Assembly: GCA_013376735.1 (NCBI GenBank)
Contig: VINJ01000001.1
Coordinates: 1,240,001-1,304,000, forward strand
Origin: a bacterium Scap17
GTDB lineage: Bacteria; Pseudomonadota; Gammaproteobacteria; Pseudomonadales; Halomonadaceae
DNA length: 64,000 nt
Direction: 5' to 3'
The notes under the pieces were generated by a model. The model saw only the letters and a program-made list of their open reading frames with translations. It was not told where the DNA came from and did no database searches. The first letter of the stretch is position 1, and each line of letters begins with the position of its first letter. Positions 18,098 to 27,561 of this stretch are shown piece after piece. Made by a program: the position numbers and the translations under genes.

Positions 18098-18882
18098 AAC
18101 GAGAGCCGTGGCAGGGTATCGCGATCCTAAAATAGATAACGATAAGGTGGTTAAATTTCCTGATGACATGGTGGATGTTCTTTTGCAGGAAGGGTTTAGC
18201 AACTCTGGGGGAGTGAACTACAAATATCAACTAATGACCATGTTAATGAACTATGGGGGGTTGAGGAAGAGTGAGTTATTTCACCTTTACGTTTCAGATA
18301 TCACTGTGCACCCTGAGCGAAGGGACGAGGCACTGGTTAGGGTGTATCACCCAGAGTATGGGAAGTCACCACTGCCGGATTATAAAAATAGAAGAGAATA
18401 TCTTCTTGCAGAGACGCAATATAAGCCAAGAAATTCTTACCCGCTAAGCGAGCGGCTTCATGCAGGGTGGAAAGGTGCTCTTCTTACAAGCAGTGCTGGT
18501 TTTTTTGAGGTGATTTTTAATCCACCTAGCATGGCGAAAACCTTTTTAGCAGTTTGGGTGAAGTATCTAAAATACCAAAGAATGGAGCCTGCTGCCAGCT
18601 TCCACCCATTTGCATTTACTAAAAAAGATGGCGGGCCTGAAACCTTAAAAAATTTCCAGCGCGCTCACAAGAGAGCCGTAGAAAAGATTGGCTTGGTATG
18701 TAAAAAAGAGTTCGGCACGACCGAGCATGGACACAGGCATGCATATGGTTATAGAGCTAGAAAATTTGGTTTGAGTCGGGTTGAAATACAAAAATCCATG
18801 CATCATAGAAGCCCTGATTCTTGCCTGGTTTATATTAAGCCAACCAATGAAGATATAAGAGAAATAATGCGAGGTGTTGCTG

Positions 18883-21639
18883 ATGAAGATGCGTAAGCTT
18901 AAGATGCTTAATGTGGATGAGGATGTTCTTAAGCTACCTAAAGCGAATTTTTCTCTGCACGAAATGAAGCTTCTTTGCAAGAAGCATGGGATTAGCAACT
19001 CTTCTGAGTACAAGAAGCGATATAAGGAAGTCCCGGGATTGGTTGCTCATCCGGAGAGGATGTTTCCGGATGAGTGGGTTAGCTATAATGATTTTTTTGA
19101 CATCCCAGAATTCTATACCTACGAAGAAGTTGTTTATAAGATTAAAGGGAAGGGGATAAGGTCTCAGTCAGAATATAAGAAGTATGTCAAAGACCTCGGC
19201 GACCCCAGATTTCCATTTGACCCACAAGGCGCGTATGCAGAAAGCTGGAAAAACTGGTACAAGTTCTTGGGGAAAGAAGAGCCATTCAATGTAGAGTTTA
19301 TCCTGCCGGAATTTAAGCAGTGGCGCGTAAAGATAAATGAGTTTATGAGGCAGGCGCTGGGGGGAAGCTCGAAAAAATCCTATCTATGTAGGTTTGTGAG
19401 AGTTTATATTGAGAGGCATGATGGAAGTAAAAGTCCTCAGGAGTTTCTAACAAAGCAAAAAGTAAATATAAAACCATTTAGAGATGAGCTGGAAAAGTTC
19501 TCAACAGACAATATGAGAAGAAATGTCATACTGTCAGTAAATGAATTTTTTGATTATATCATCGGGTCTGATTTGACTGTGGAGGATGAAGAGACTGGAG
19601 AAGTGTTCAGGCTGATGGATGCCCGAAATCCATTTGAGTTTATGTTGACCGACTCTTATGTGTCTTCGCCTGGAAGAAGCGAGTCAACCAAACCTTGTCT
19701 TCAGTATCACTTTGTCAGGAAGGCCCAGTCATGGATTATTCCAGAGTCAGCTAGAAGTTTTCGTGACCTTGCACATCTTCATGAGTTCGATTCGGACTGG
19801 GTGAAAGTAGAAAGACATATTATTGACAAAGATGACCCAGACTGCGTTTACAAGAAAGCAGGGCCTTTCTGGTATCTATGGGTTCCGACAGACTGGGTGC
19901 ACACCTTTGCTTTGACAAAGGTTCCTCTTCGAGGAAGGCAGATCGCTTATAATGATTCGGGTGAGGCTGACGAATATATACCTGTAATTAAGGATGCTGG
20001 AGGAGTGGCGTGGGTAAAGAATCATGCCGAAATGGCAGGGATGACTAAGTCGCAGTCTTTTGTTAAGCGCTATCCCGATGACCAGATTGGGATGTTTGTT
20101 ACAACTAATAAGACATCGTCCAATAATGGCGGTTACTCCATACCATGGATGCCGGAAGATCTTGCATACTGGTTGATTAAGTTGAGAGAGTGGCAGGCTA
20201 AATATAATCCTGTCGCTTTTCCTACCAGCTGGTCGCGGTGCAAGAGAACCAACTTAAATGAAATTCAGTTGAAGTCAAAAGGTGTCAATTGTTTTTTATT
20301 TAGGGCTTTTGAAGATGTTGAGCCAAAAAATGTCGGCACGGCTTTGACGGGCAGGTTGGCAGCTGCCATTTATCATATACAACCATCGCATCTTAGGCTT
20401 TCAGAGCTGAGTGGGCTGCCTAATAATATATCTTGTTATAAGTCTCCATACACCCCTCATTCCATGCGGGTGAGCTTGATTACAGCTTATGTTATGGAAA
20501 TGGGGATGCCGGTTGAAGTTGTCATGAAGGTCGTGGGGCACTCTTCGATCGTCATGTCGATATATTATCGCAAAATATCCCATGGGGAAATAAGGCGGCG
20601 ATTGGAGGAAGGCGAGAAGATTGCGCTTCAAGCCGAGGTGGAAGCAATACAAAAAACAATTGAGTCCAATAAAATTGAGTCGGTAAAGAATCAGTTGGTT
20701 TCTAATAATGAAGACCTTCTGATGTCGCTAACCAATAGTGTGCCTGCAGGAAATTTTGTATTCAGAGACTATGGTATTTGTCCATTTGCTGCCTCACGCT
20801 GCGATGATGGAGGAGATCAGGTCGGCGCTACAAGAGTACGGGCTCCGGTGCCCATGGGGTATTTGGGAATGCAGAACTGTCTTAGGTGCAGGCATTTCAT
20901 CACAGGACCGGTTTTTCTGGGTGGCTTAATGTCGGTTGGGAACGAGATTTTGTTCGTTTCGAATAAGCAGTCTGAAAAATGTATGCGGCTCCAAGAAGAA
21001 ATCTCCACAATCACAGAAAGGTTGGAGAAGATAGATCGAGATGAGTATATTGCAAATGCAAAGGGCATGAGTTTTGATCAGGCTGAGAGAGTTTCGCTTG
21101 AGGCAGAACAAAGAAAGCTGGAGTCAGAGTATGAGAGTGCAGCAAAGAAAATGGACATGTTCCTGTGCGATTTGCAGTCCTGCTATAAGTTAATCAGGAT
21201 GTGCGTGTCAGCTGTCAATGGTGTCTCTTCTGATGCAGAGGATGGTATTTCTCTGATTAAGATGCCCGATTCCGAAATGGAGATAGAAATGGAGGAGGTC
21301 TCTTACTTTCAGCAACTGCATGAGATTTGCGAGAATGCAACAATCTACCATTCGGCTGATGCAGCCGTTGCAATAGCGCCGAGGTCTCAATTGTTGGACC
21401 GAATGTCGGTTTTTAATGAGTTGCAGCCGAGCCTTTTTATGTTGACGGATGAGCAGCAGCTTAAAGTTGGTAACCAGGTAGTCGGTTTTTTGAGGTCACG
21501 GCTGAAAACCTGGGAAAGAGTTGGCCAGGTCGTTGACTGTTCAGTGAGGCTAGACGAGCTGATGGAGGAGGAGAGAATTGATAGGTCGGAGCTTTCTCTG
21601 ATTCTAAAGCCTCAGCTATTAAACGAGACGGGCTGCTAA
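18883..21639 (+). CDS. gmtZ: GmtZ-like large recombinase (VPA1269-type)
   Basis: About 918 residues from ATG 18883, which overlaps the gmtY stop. The middle has the tyrosine-recombinase HxxR box (PHSMRVSLITAYVMEMG) and VVGHSSIVMSIYYRK with candidate catalytic tyrosines, near residues 525-570. A Cys/His cluster follows (ICPF..SRC..., then CLRCRHF, about 630-685), probably zinc-binding. The C-terminal 230 residues include a coiled coil. Length, architecture and neighbours fit the second protein of the gamma-mobile-trio, thought to act with GmtY in island integration. AT-rich codon use matches gmtY and gmtX. Confidence 0.8.
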   Translation: MKMRKLKMLNVDEDVLKLPKANFSLHEMKLLCKKHGISNSSEYKKRYKEVPGLVAHPERMFPDEWVSYNDFFDIPEFYTYEEVVYKIKGKGIRSQSEYKKYVKDLGDPRFPFDPQGAYAESWKNWYKFLGKEEPFNVEFILPEFKQWRVKINEFMRQALGGSSKKSYLCRFVRVYIERHDGSKSPQEFLTKQKVNIKPFRDELEKFSTDNMRRNVILSVNEFFDYIIGSDLTVEDEETGEVFRLMDARNPFEFMLTDSYVSSPGRSESTKPCLQYHFVRKAQSWIIPESARSFRDLAHLHEFDSDWVKVERHIIDKDDPDCVYKKAGPFWYLWVPTDWVHTFALTKVPLRGRQIAYNDSGEADEYIPVIKDAGGVAWVKNHAEMAGMTKSQSFVKRYPDDQIGMFVTTNKTSSNNGGYSIPWMPEDLAYWLIKLREWQAKYNPVAFPTSWSRCKRTNLNEIQLKSKGVNCFLFRAFEDVEPKNVGTALTGRLAAAIYHIQPSHLRLSELSGLPNNISCYKSPYTPHSMRVSLITAYVMEMGMPVEVVMKVVGHSSIVMSIYYRKISHGEIRRRLEEGEKIALQAEVEAIQKTIESNKIESVKNQLVSNNEDLLMSLTNSVPAGNFVFRDYGICPFAASRCDDGGDQVGATRVRAPVPMGYLGMQNCLRCRHFITGPVFLGGLMSVGNEILFVSNKQSEKCMRLQEEISTITERLEKIDRDEYIANAKGMSFDQAERVSLEAEQRKLESEYESAAKKMDMFLCDLQSCYKLIRMCVSAVNGVSSDAEDGISLIKMPDSEMEIEMEEVSYFQQLHEICENATIYHSADAAVAIAPRSQLLDRMSVFNELQPSLFMLTDEQQLKVGNQVVGFLRSRLKTWERVGQVVDCSVRLDELMEEERIDRSELSLILKPQLLNETGC

Positions 21640-21640
21640 T

Positions 21641-22243
21641 ATGAAAAATGAAGATCTTTTGTTGAAGCTAAAAGAAGACGCTACGCCTAGAACCAAGAAG
21701 ACGCTTGATGCAATATATGAAGTGTGTAGTGAGCAAATGGAGAGAGGTGTTAGTGATTTCTCTATAGTAACTATATCTAGGCTGGGTGCCAAGCGAGGAG
21801 TTCCGAAGCCACAAAGCATTAGGAACAAGTCTGGAGAAAAATATCGCGCCCTCATAGAATCCTTTTCTGATATGGCCGGCGGCAATGTTAAGCGTCCCTC
21901 GCCAAGCGCTGATGACTGGGTAGAGGAGATTGCGAGTGCTAAACATAAGCTTCTTGTTAGATCGCTTCTTTCCGATCTAAAAAATGCTAAAAACAAGCTC
22001 AATGAAATTATTCCTCCGGGTAGTAGAATAGACGTATACGATCATAGGTCACAGCAAGCGGGCGAGGAAGAGAAGCTCTCCCAGCAGGAGAGAAGAGCGC
22101 TGGAATATCTGATATCCAATGAGTTTGTTGGTAAGTGGAATTTTCGCGCTACTGAGTTTGGTGAGGTTGTGGATGAGGGTGGTCAGGTGGTATTCAAAGC
22201 TGCTACAATCGATGCTATTAAAAAGGCTCTAAATAACTTGTAG
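21641..22243 (+). CDS. gmtX: GmtX-like trio protein
   Basis: 200 residues, starting directly after the gmtZ stop. The N-terminal part (TLDAIYEVCSEQMERGVSDFSIVTISRLGAKRGVP, read in two stretches) looks like a helix-turn-helix that selects DNA. The middle is charged, and the C-terminus FKAATIDAIKKALNNL amphipathic. It is the small third member of the trio; its biochemical role is unknown. Confidence 0.75.
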   Translation: MKNEDLLLKLKEDATPRTKKTLDAIYEVCSEQMERGVSDFSIVTISRLGAKRGVPKPQSIRNKSGEKYRALIESFSDMAGGNVKRPSPSADDWVEEIASAKHKLLVRSLLSDLKNAKNKLNEIIPPGSRIDVYDHRSQQAGEEEKLSQQERRALEYLISNEFVGKWNFRATEFGEVVDEGGQVVFKAATIDAIKKALNNL

Positions 22244-22250
22244 GTCAGCT

Positions 22251-22724
22251 ATGAAGAATCCACTTGTAACAAGAGAGGGCTATGAAAGCCTGAAAGAAGA
22301 GCTTGACTATCTTTGGAGGGTGGAGAGGAGAGAGGTTACAGCTAAGGTGACATGGGCGGCCGGTCTAGGCGATAGGTCGGAGAATGCAGATTATCAGTAT
22401 AACAAGAAGCGACTTAGAGAAATTGACAGGAGGGTCAGGTATCTACGGAAAAGACTGGATGAGCTTAAGGTGGTTGATTATCATCCGGATCAAGCGGGTA
22501 AGATTTATTTTGGCGCCCACGTGGTGCTTGTTGATGACGATGGCAGGGAGATGAAGTTTCGGATTGTAGGTGTTGACGAGATCTATGGAAAACAGGGGTA
22601 TGTTTCAATTAATTCGCCTGCGGCTAGAGCCTGTTTAGGTAAAGAAATCGATGATGAAGTGGAGATCGTAACTCCGGATGGGCGGAAGCTATGGTATGTT
22701 GAAAGCTTTTCTTATAACAGATGA
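22251..22724 (+). CDS. greB: Island-borne GreB transcript cleavage factor
   Basis: 157 residues, full length. The N-terminal coiled coil (LVTREGYESLKEELDYLWRVER) has an intact acidic tip GDRSENADYQYNKK at about 42-55, and the C-terminal FKBP-like domain ends in WYVESF. It is closer to the canonical GreB pattern than the split native protein. It starts 8 bases after gmtX, so it is the fourth gene of the trio operon. It very probably replaces the greB destroyed by integration, which would lower the cost of insertion. Confidence 0.9.
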   Translation: MKNPLVTREGYESLKEELDYLWRVERREVTAKVTWAAGLGDRSENADYQYNKKRLREIDRRVRYLRKRLDELKVVDYHPDQAGKIYFGAHVVLVDDDGREMKFRIVGVDEIYGKQGYVSINSPAARACLGKEIDDEVEIVTPDGRKLWYVESFSYNR

Positions 22725-22766
22725 TCATTTTAAGGCTTTTATCTGCGAGTCCTTGTGAACCTGAAT

Positions 22767-23771
22767 TCAAGCAATAAGCGCAGCACCTGCAGTATCCAGC
22801 CCACCTGAGTATTCCCCTAGAAACACCTGCGCCGGTGTCCGGTAGCCGAGTCGCTTTCGAGGACGGTCATTCAGCTTTTCGACCACCTTGCGTAGCTCTG
22901 CATTGCTGACCTGACGAAAATCCGTTCCTTTGGGGAAGTACTGCCGTATCAGGCCATTCGTATTCTCGTTGGTCCCACGCTGTCCAGAGCAGTAGGGATC
23001 GCAGAAGTACATCGCCGCCGTCACGGCCTTGGCCACCGCTTCGTGGCCAGCGAATTCCGATCCATTGTCCAGTGTGATCGTCTGGACCGCTCCCCGACGC
23101 GGCTTCAACAAGCGGATCATGGCTGCTTGTGTCAACTCGGCCGAGATCTTGGGCAATCGTGCCGCCAGTAAATAGCCACTGCGACGCTCGACCAGCGTGA
23201 CAAGGCCTGATTGCTTGTGCCCCTGTATCACGGTATCGCCCTCCCAGTGGCCGATGAAGCGCCGGTCATCAATCTCATCTGGGCGGTGCTCGATACCGAC
23301 TCGATTGGGGATCTTGCCCAACCCGGCGCTCTTGGCGTGCGTGCGGTGCTTATTGCGGCGTTTAGGCTGACGGAGATGCCGCCAAAGGTCACCACCCCGT
23401 GCCTTGTCGTCCCAGATCAAGGAGTAGATCCATTGATGACTGACACTAACGCCAGCCAAGGGCGCCATGAAGCCACTGATTTGCTGTGGGCTCCACTCCT
23501 CACGTAGCCGACCGGCAACGGCGGCCATCATGCCTGGAAGGCGCTTTGTCCACTTGTTAGCAGTGCGGCGCCGATGATCACTGAGTATCTGAGCCTGCTC
23601 GGGATCATAGCCATTAGCGGTGGCGTTACGGCGAATTTCACGGCTGATCGTGCTGCTGTGGAGGTTCAGCTCCCTGCCGATCTGGCGCTGGCTCATGCCC
23701 AAGTCATAACGGGCGTGGATCTGATATCGTTGGGTCTGGGTCAGCTGTCGGTATTCCATACTCTGCTTCAC
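22767..23771 (-). CDS. IS30-family transposase
   Basis: 334 residues. It has an N-terminal helix-turn-helix of IS30 type (YRQLTQTQRYQIHARYDLGMSQRQIGRELNLHSSTISREIRRN, two stretches) and a DDE core with GHWEGDTV, TLDNGSEF and NENTNGLIRQYFPKGTDF. It appears intact. The element itself probably spans about 22740-23800; its terminal repeats were not resolved. Confidence 0.9.
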   Translation of the reverse strand: MKQSMEYRQLTQTQRYQIHARYDLGMSQRQIGRELNLHSSTISREIRRNATANGYDPEQAQILSDHRRRTANKWTKRLPGMMAAVAGRLREEWSPQQISGFMAPLAGVSVSHQWIYSLIWDDKARGGDLWRHLRQPKRRNKHRTHAKSAGLGKIPNRVGIEHRPDEIDDRRFIGHWEGDTVIQGHKQSGLVTLVERRSGYLLAARLPKISAELTQAAMIRLLKPRRGAVQTITLDNGSEFAGHEAVAKAVTAAMYFCDPYCSGQRGTNENTNGLIRQYFPKGTDFRQVSNAELRKVVEKLNDRPRKRLGYRTPAQVFLGEYSGGLDTAGAALIA

Positions 23772-23850
23772 TTTGGTCGGTGAGCCGAGAAGGGTACCGG
23801 CGCTGGCCCTCCTGCCTCTACCGTGCGGTCCAAAGTGCTGCGGTTATTCT

Positions 23851-23951
23851 ATGAATCCAGGGAATACTGACACCTATGACTTCCACTACGACTCCGACCT
23901 CATCGGCGGCTCGCTGATGGTCCGCGAAAGCCGCATCGTGGCGGAGTGTTC
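23851..23951 (+). pseudogene. Truncated 5' end of a brxA-like gene (uncertain)
   Basis: The frame from ATG 23851 reads MNPGNTDTYDFHYDSDL then IGGSLMVRESRIVAEC, and is cut by the IS3 element at 23952. The IGGSLMVRESRIVA pattern is like the N-terminus of DUF1819 (BrxA) proteins of BREX phage-defence systems. No other BREX gene is seen, so at most this is a relic. The match rests on about 30 residues. Confidence 0.35.
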
Positions 23952-23984
23952 TGGTCAAGTCGTAGCGGACACTTTTATTAAGCT

Positions 23985-24260
23985 GCTTCCGCGATTTTCT
24001 CGATCTCCCTCGGCGCGTGGTAGCCAAGGGTCGAGTGGAGCCGGCAGCTGTTGTACTCCATCTCGATATAGGTCACGACGTCGCGCCTCGCTGACAGGCG
24101 GGTCCAGTACCGTTGCCCCTCCAGCCATTCGCTTTTAGAGAGCCGAAGAAGCGCTCCATGATCGCATTGTCCCAACAGTTCCCCTTGCGGCTCATGGAGG
24201 TCAGGAACCCGTGCTTAACCAGTCGTTCACGATACGCACGGGAGGCGTACTGGCTGCCGC
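23985..24260 (-). pseudogene. C-terminal part of IS3 OrfB, with frameshift
   Basis: Reads [20 protein letters not shown], then [20 protein letters not shown] single missing base in CTAAAAGCG (about 24132-24138) then shifts the frame to [14 protein letters not shown], ending at HSTLGYHAPREIEKI. It is the second half of the orfB interrupted by the IS110 element. The frameshift shows the IS3 copy was already decaying or has decayed since. Confidence 0.8.
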
Positions 24261-24277
24261 GGACGCCCTTCTAAGTG

Positions 24278-25357
24278 TCAAGTAGCGATTTGCGTCTGAT
24301 TGATCTCGCGGTAACGGTGGCGCAGCACGTAGTACAGCTCTCGGGCGATGTAGCGTTTCAGACAGCGAATAGCTTCCAGCTTGGAGTGCCCCTCCGTCAC
24401 TCGCCGGGAGACATACGCCTGGGTTGTCGCATCCAGGCGCAGCCGCCCGATGACGATGATATGCAGAGCACTATTGGCGGCTCTGTCGCCGCCCCGATTA
24501 AGGCGGTGGCGCTGTGTCTTGCCTGAAGAAGCGGGTATCGGGCTAACACCACATAGCGCCGCAAAACTGGCTTCTGAACCAATACGATCCGGATTGTCGC
24601 CCGCCGTGATCAACAACTGTGCAGCTGATTCATAGCCTACCGCCGTTCGCGACACCAGCTCTGGTGCCAGCTCATCGACGATGGCCTTGATCATGACATT
24701 CAGATCGGCCACCTCGTCATGCAGCTCCAGGTAGCGCCGGGCAAGAGATTTCAAAGCGATGCGGTAGGCCACTGTGACGTCCCGATAGCCACTTAAGTCG
24801 GGGCGCCATGCGGCCAACGTCCGAATCAACTGCATCCGCGTCATATTCCTCAACTGATCGCGCAGCTCCTCTGGCGCGGAGATCACCTGGGTCTGGATCA
24901 TCTGAAGCGCCACACGGCGAGCTGCCACGGCGGTCTTCCGGCAGACCTTCAGCACACGCAAGGCCTCGATCATGCCATCACGGGTCTTTGGGGTGACCGT
25001 ACGAATGCCCGCGTAAGCCGCATGGGCAGCGTTCTCCGCATCGATGGTATCGTTTTTGCCCCGTTTGCGACGCACGGTCTTGTCGGGCGTGGTGACCTCC
25101 AGGGTAGCGATGCCGGTGCGCTGCAAGTAACGCAGCAGACCAGCCCCATAGGTCCCGGTGCACTCGATGCCTACTCGGCTCACTTCACCGAAGCCACGCA
25201 TCCAGGCGAGCATGGCCTTGTAGCCATGCCGGGTGGTCGGAAAGCTGGCGGTACCAAGCACGCGATCGTGTTTATCCACGACAGCGGCCATATGCAGATC
25301 CTTGTGGGTGTCGACGCCACCGACAATGTCAGGGCGATCACGGTGATGCTGAGTCAT
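24278..25357 (-). CDS. IS110-family transposase (DEDD recombinase)
   Basis: 359 residues. The N-terminal RuvC-like domain has GGVDTHKDLHMAAV and GIECTGTYGAGL, then KRGKNDTIDAENA supplying further acidic residues. The C-terminal domain carries ALCGVSPIPASSGK and the conserved Ser region. It appears intact. IS110 enzymes use an element-encoded bridge RNA to choose the target. Confidence 0.9.
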   Translation of the reverse strand: MTQHHRDRPDIVGGVDTHKDLHMAAVVDKHDRVLGTASFPTTRHGYKAMLAWMRGFGEVSRVGIECTGTYGAGLLRYLQRTGIATLEVTTPDKTVRRKRGKNDTIDAENAAHAAYAGIRTVTPKTRDGMIEALRVLKVCRKTAVAARRVALQMIQTQVISAPEELRDQLRNMTRMQLIRTLAAWRPDLSGYRDVTVAYRIALKSLARRYLELHDEVADLNVMIKAIVDELAPELVSRTAVGYESAAQLLITAGDNPDRIGSEASFAALCGVSPIPASSGKTQRHRLNRGGDRAANSALHIIVIGRLRLDATTQAYVSRRVTEGHSKLEAIRCLKRYIARELYYVLRHRYREINQTQIAT

Positions 25358-25651
25358 GACGTCTCTCCAGGCTATCAGGTCAAGGTGGCTTCACCGAGTG
25401 CGATAGCCTGGACACGACAGTAACGAGACAGGCGTCAGGCCCTTCTTGAGTCACATGCATCGACGAGGTGAGCCCTCGCCGTCAGGTATTCCCGGATCAC
25501 CGACAGGTCCGTGGAAAGACACACTACCCGGGTCGATCAGAGTGGGAGTCAGGAGATCCGAGAACCCTTACGGCACCGGGTCTTTCAGCATAGGTCGATC
25601 GCTGTGTGAGTCAGGTCAACCCCGGAACACCTGGCATCTCCCAGTATTACT
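25358..25651 (-). ncRNA. Probable bridge-RNA region of the IS110 element
   Basis: About 290 bases between the transposase start and the element's 5' boundary hold no gene. In IS110-group elements this segment is transcribed as the bridge RNA that pairs with target and donor DNA. I did not fold it; placement rests on family knowledge. Confidence 0.45.
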
Positions 25652-26179
25652 ATCCGAGTGGTGGAGCACGCCTCGGGGAGGTCGCCGGCGGCCAATTGCC
25701 ATCTCCAGGGCGTCCAGGGTGAGTGATGTCTTCATGTGGTCGGCCATGGCCCAGCCGATGACCTGTCGGTCGTAGAGGTCCAGCACGGCCGCCAGGTACA
25801 ACCAGCCTTCCAGGGTCCAGATGGCGGTGATGTCGGCCACCCACGCCTGATTGGGCTCAGGCACCGTGAACTGCCGCTTGAGCAGGTTGGGAGCCACTGG
25901 CAGCCCGTGGTCACTGTCCGTCGTATGCCGGTAGCGGCGACGCTGTCGGCAGGCAACACCGGCTTCCTGCATCAGGCTACGCGCCTGATAACGACCGACC
26001 GTATGACCTCTGCGACGGAGTTCCTTGGCCATTCGCCGGCTCCCATAGCTACCACGTTTCTGATCGTGGATGTCCTTGACCTCCCGGTGCAGGCACTGGC
26101 GCTGCTCATCGGGTTCACGCTGACGCCAGGCATAGAAGCCACTGCGGCTGACGTCCATGACACGGCACAGCACCGCCAC
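25652..26179 (-). pseudogene. N-terminal part of IS3 OrfB, cut by IS110
   Basis: Contains VMDVSRSGFYAWRQREP, GSRRMAKELRRRGH and the first catalytic Asp in WVADITAIWTLEGWLYLA. It stops at VLHHSD, exactly at the second catalytic Asp, where the IS110 element enters. The frame continues upstream toward a slippery A6G (26251-26257) in orfA, consistent with frameshifted expression in the intact element. Confidence 0.85.
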
Positions 26180-26217
26180 TGGGAAGTAGGCCTTCTCCGA
26201 CTCGATGAACTGGTATC

Positions 26218-26523
26218 TCAGCTCGACTCTCTCGCGAAGAAGGCCGTGGCCTTTTTTAAAACCTCCTTTTCAATCCGCAACTTACGAACTTCTTCGCGAA
26301 GTTTCATGATCTCGGCATCCCGCTCATCTGCCTGGTCGTCAGTCACACCATCCTCCCGGTCACGTTGCTGGCGACACCAGCGATCCAGCAGGCTGCGATC
26401 GATATCCAGCCGCCTGGCAGCCTCGGAGATGGCATAACCCTCTCCTCGCACCATGTTGACCGCCTCAGCCTTGAATTCGTCGGAGTACCGACGTCGCGTT
26501 TTCTTGGTCATGAACACCTCCAA
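26218..26523 (-). CDS. IS3-family transposase OrfA
   Basis: 101 residues with a helix-turn-helix (RRYSDEFKAEAVNMV, then YAISEAARRLDIDRSLLDRW) and a C-terminal coiled coil. The A-rich run near the end is the likely frameshift site into orfB. It is intact, but useless with the partner split. Confidence 0.85.
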   Translation of the reverse strand: MEVFMTKKTRRRYSDEFKAEAVNMVRGEGYAISEAARRLDIDRSLLDRWCRQQRDREDGVTDDQADERDAEIMKLREEVRKLRIEKEVLKKATAFFARESS

Positions 26524-26569
26524 TGCCTCCAGTATGAGGCTTACCGGGGTGTCCGCTCCAATTAGACCA

Positions 26570-27107
26570 GTTCAGGGAAATGCTTATCTGGGAGATATCT
26601 GGCTTACAGGGTTTGGATGCGGGCACCAACGAGCAAGACATTTACTTCCACCACCCGAGCCTGAAGTTGCCGGTCAGAGGGACTGGTGAAGGTCGAGGAG
26701 GCTCTGGAGCACAAGGTGCCGACGACATAGAGGTGGATACGGAGCAGGAACCGGATGAGGCCAAAGACAGGCAATCGATAGAACTACCGGTGGAGGATAT
26801 CGTCTTCTCTAACTCCGCTACTACGAAGCTTGCTTACAATGGCAAAAAGGCTGGCATTCTAGGGCAGGAAGATCAGGGTGAACTAGAAGGCTACAATAAC
26901 CCCAAGGTTTTGGGCATCGGCGATGACGTCATCGGTGGCAGCATCGCTCCGGGGGAATATCAGCAACTCGAAGCGGAAGAGAGGCAGTACTCAAACACGT
27001 TTTGTGATGCTCAAACAGATCATAAGACAGATAGCCGGGGAATCAGATGGAAAGCTGAGTCTTCTGGAGCTAAAAGTACAGCCGTTACCTCAGCTTCCGC
27101 GTTGTAG
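26570..27107 (+). other. Stretch between two ISs with one unrecognised acidic frame
   Basis: A frame of about 175 residues (26580-27107) has no ribosome site. It is rich in Gly, Glu and Asp (GEGRGGSGAQGADDIEVD, then SIELPVEDIVFSNSATT) and ends at the IS481 boundary. It may be the remains of a gene whose start was removed by the IS3 insertion. No family recognised. Confidence 0.35.
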
Positions 27108-27119
27108 CTACCTGTCGGG

Positions 27120-27473
27120 TCCCGTGTGATTGACTACCCGCTTGGTAAATAACTCAGGACGCTTGGTCTGCCATTCCTTCATCATCGCAATCGGTGATTG
27201 ATGGTGCAGCGCCTTCTGCGGGATGTGGTGATTGTACAGCCAGGTGTAGCGTTTGAGCGTCTGCTCCAGGTCCTCGCCTGAGGTATAGCGCCGAGTCGCC
27301 AGCACATCGCTGATACGGCCGTTGAAGCGCTCCACCATGCCGTTTGTCTGCGGTCTTCCCGGCTTGATCAGACGGTGCTCGATACCAAGGGCCTGGCACT
27401 CTTGGTCAAACGGGTGATTCCCGCTGGGCTTGCGCTCCCCCGCCCGCGTGAAGCGATCGGTGAATGACTTGCC
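27120..27473 (-). pseudogene. C-terminal part of IS481 transposase
   Basis: Reads KSFTDRFTRAGERKPSG, then GIEHRLIKPGRPQTNGMVER with the catalytic Glu, and a C-terminal YNHHIPQKALHHQSPIAMMKEWQ region. It is separated from its N-terminal half by the IS110-type insertion. Confidence 0.8.
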
Positions 27474-27561
27474 GTAGTACCTACGGAAAAACCTGGTTAG
27501 CGGCAGCCATCGTGGCCTAAGAGATCCTTGTGTGACCCACATCATCACAAGGAGACCGACG

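Larger units (their letters stand above)
15835..18896 (+). pseudogene. gmtY: GmtY-like tyrosine recombinase, interrupted by an IS3 element
   Basis: The two coding parts are 15835-16386 (first about 183 residues, SAM-like N-terminal region) and about 18099-18896 (catalytic domain). The second part has the first catalytic Arg in NYGGLRKSELFHL, the HxxR box in EHGHRHAYGYRA and a final His/Tyr region in MHHRSPDSCLVYIKP. Together they would give about 450 residues, in line with a trio recombinase. The IS brings a stop codon after ...TPYLPA, so this copy should be dead unless the element leaves precisely. The 3' end overlaps the gmtZ start. Confidence 0.75.
24261..25651 (-). mobile_element. IS110-family element
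   Basis: The boundaries are read from the interrupted orfB, where TCGGAT and CGCGGCAGCC would rejoin to encode HSDRGSQY. Length about 1.39 kb. It has a short 3' end and about 290 non-coding bases 5' of the transposase, the arrangement of the IS110 group. Confidence 0.75.
23952..26569 (-). mobile_element. IS3-family element split by an IS110-family element
   Basis: Ends of about 20 bases match (TGGTC...AGCGGACAC at 23952 and its inverse ending at 26569) and are flanked by the 4-base duplication GTTC (23948-23951, 26570-26573). orfA is at 26218-26523. orfB is split into 25652-26179 and about 23990-24260 by the insertion at 24261-25651. Confidence 0.8.
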
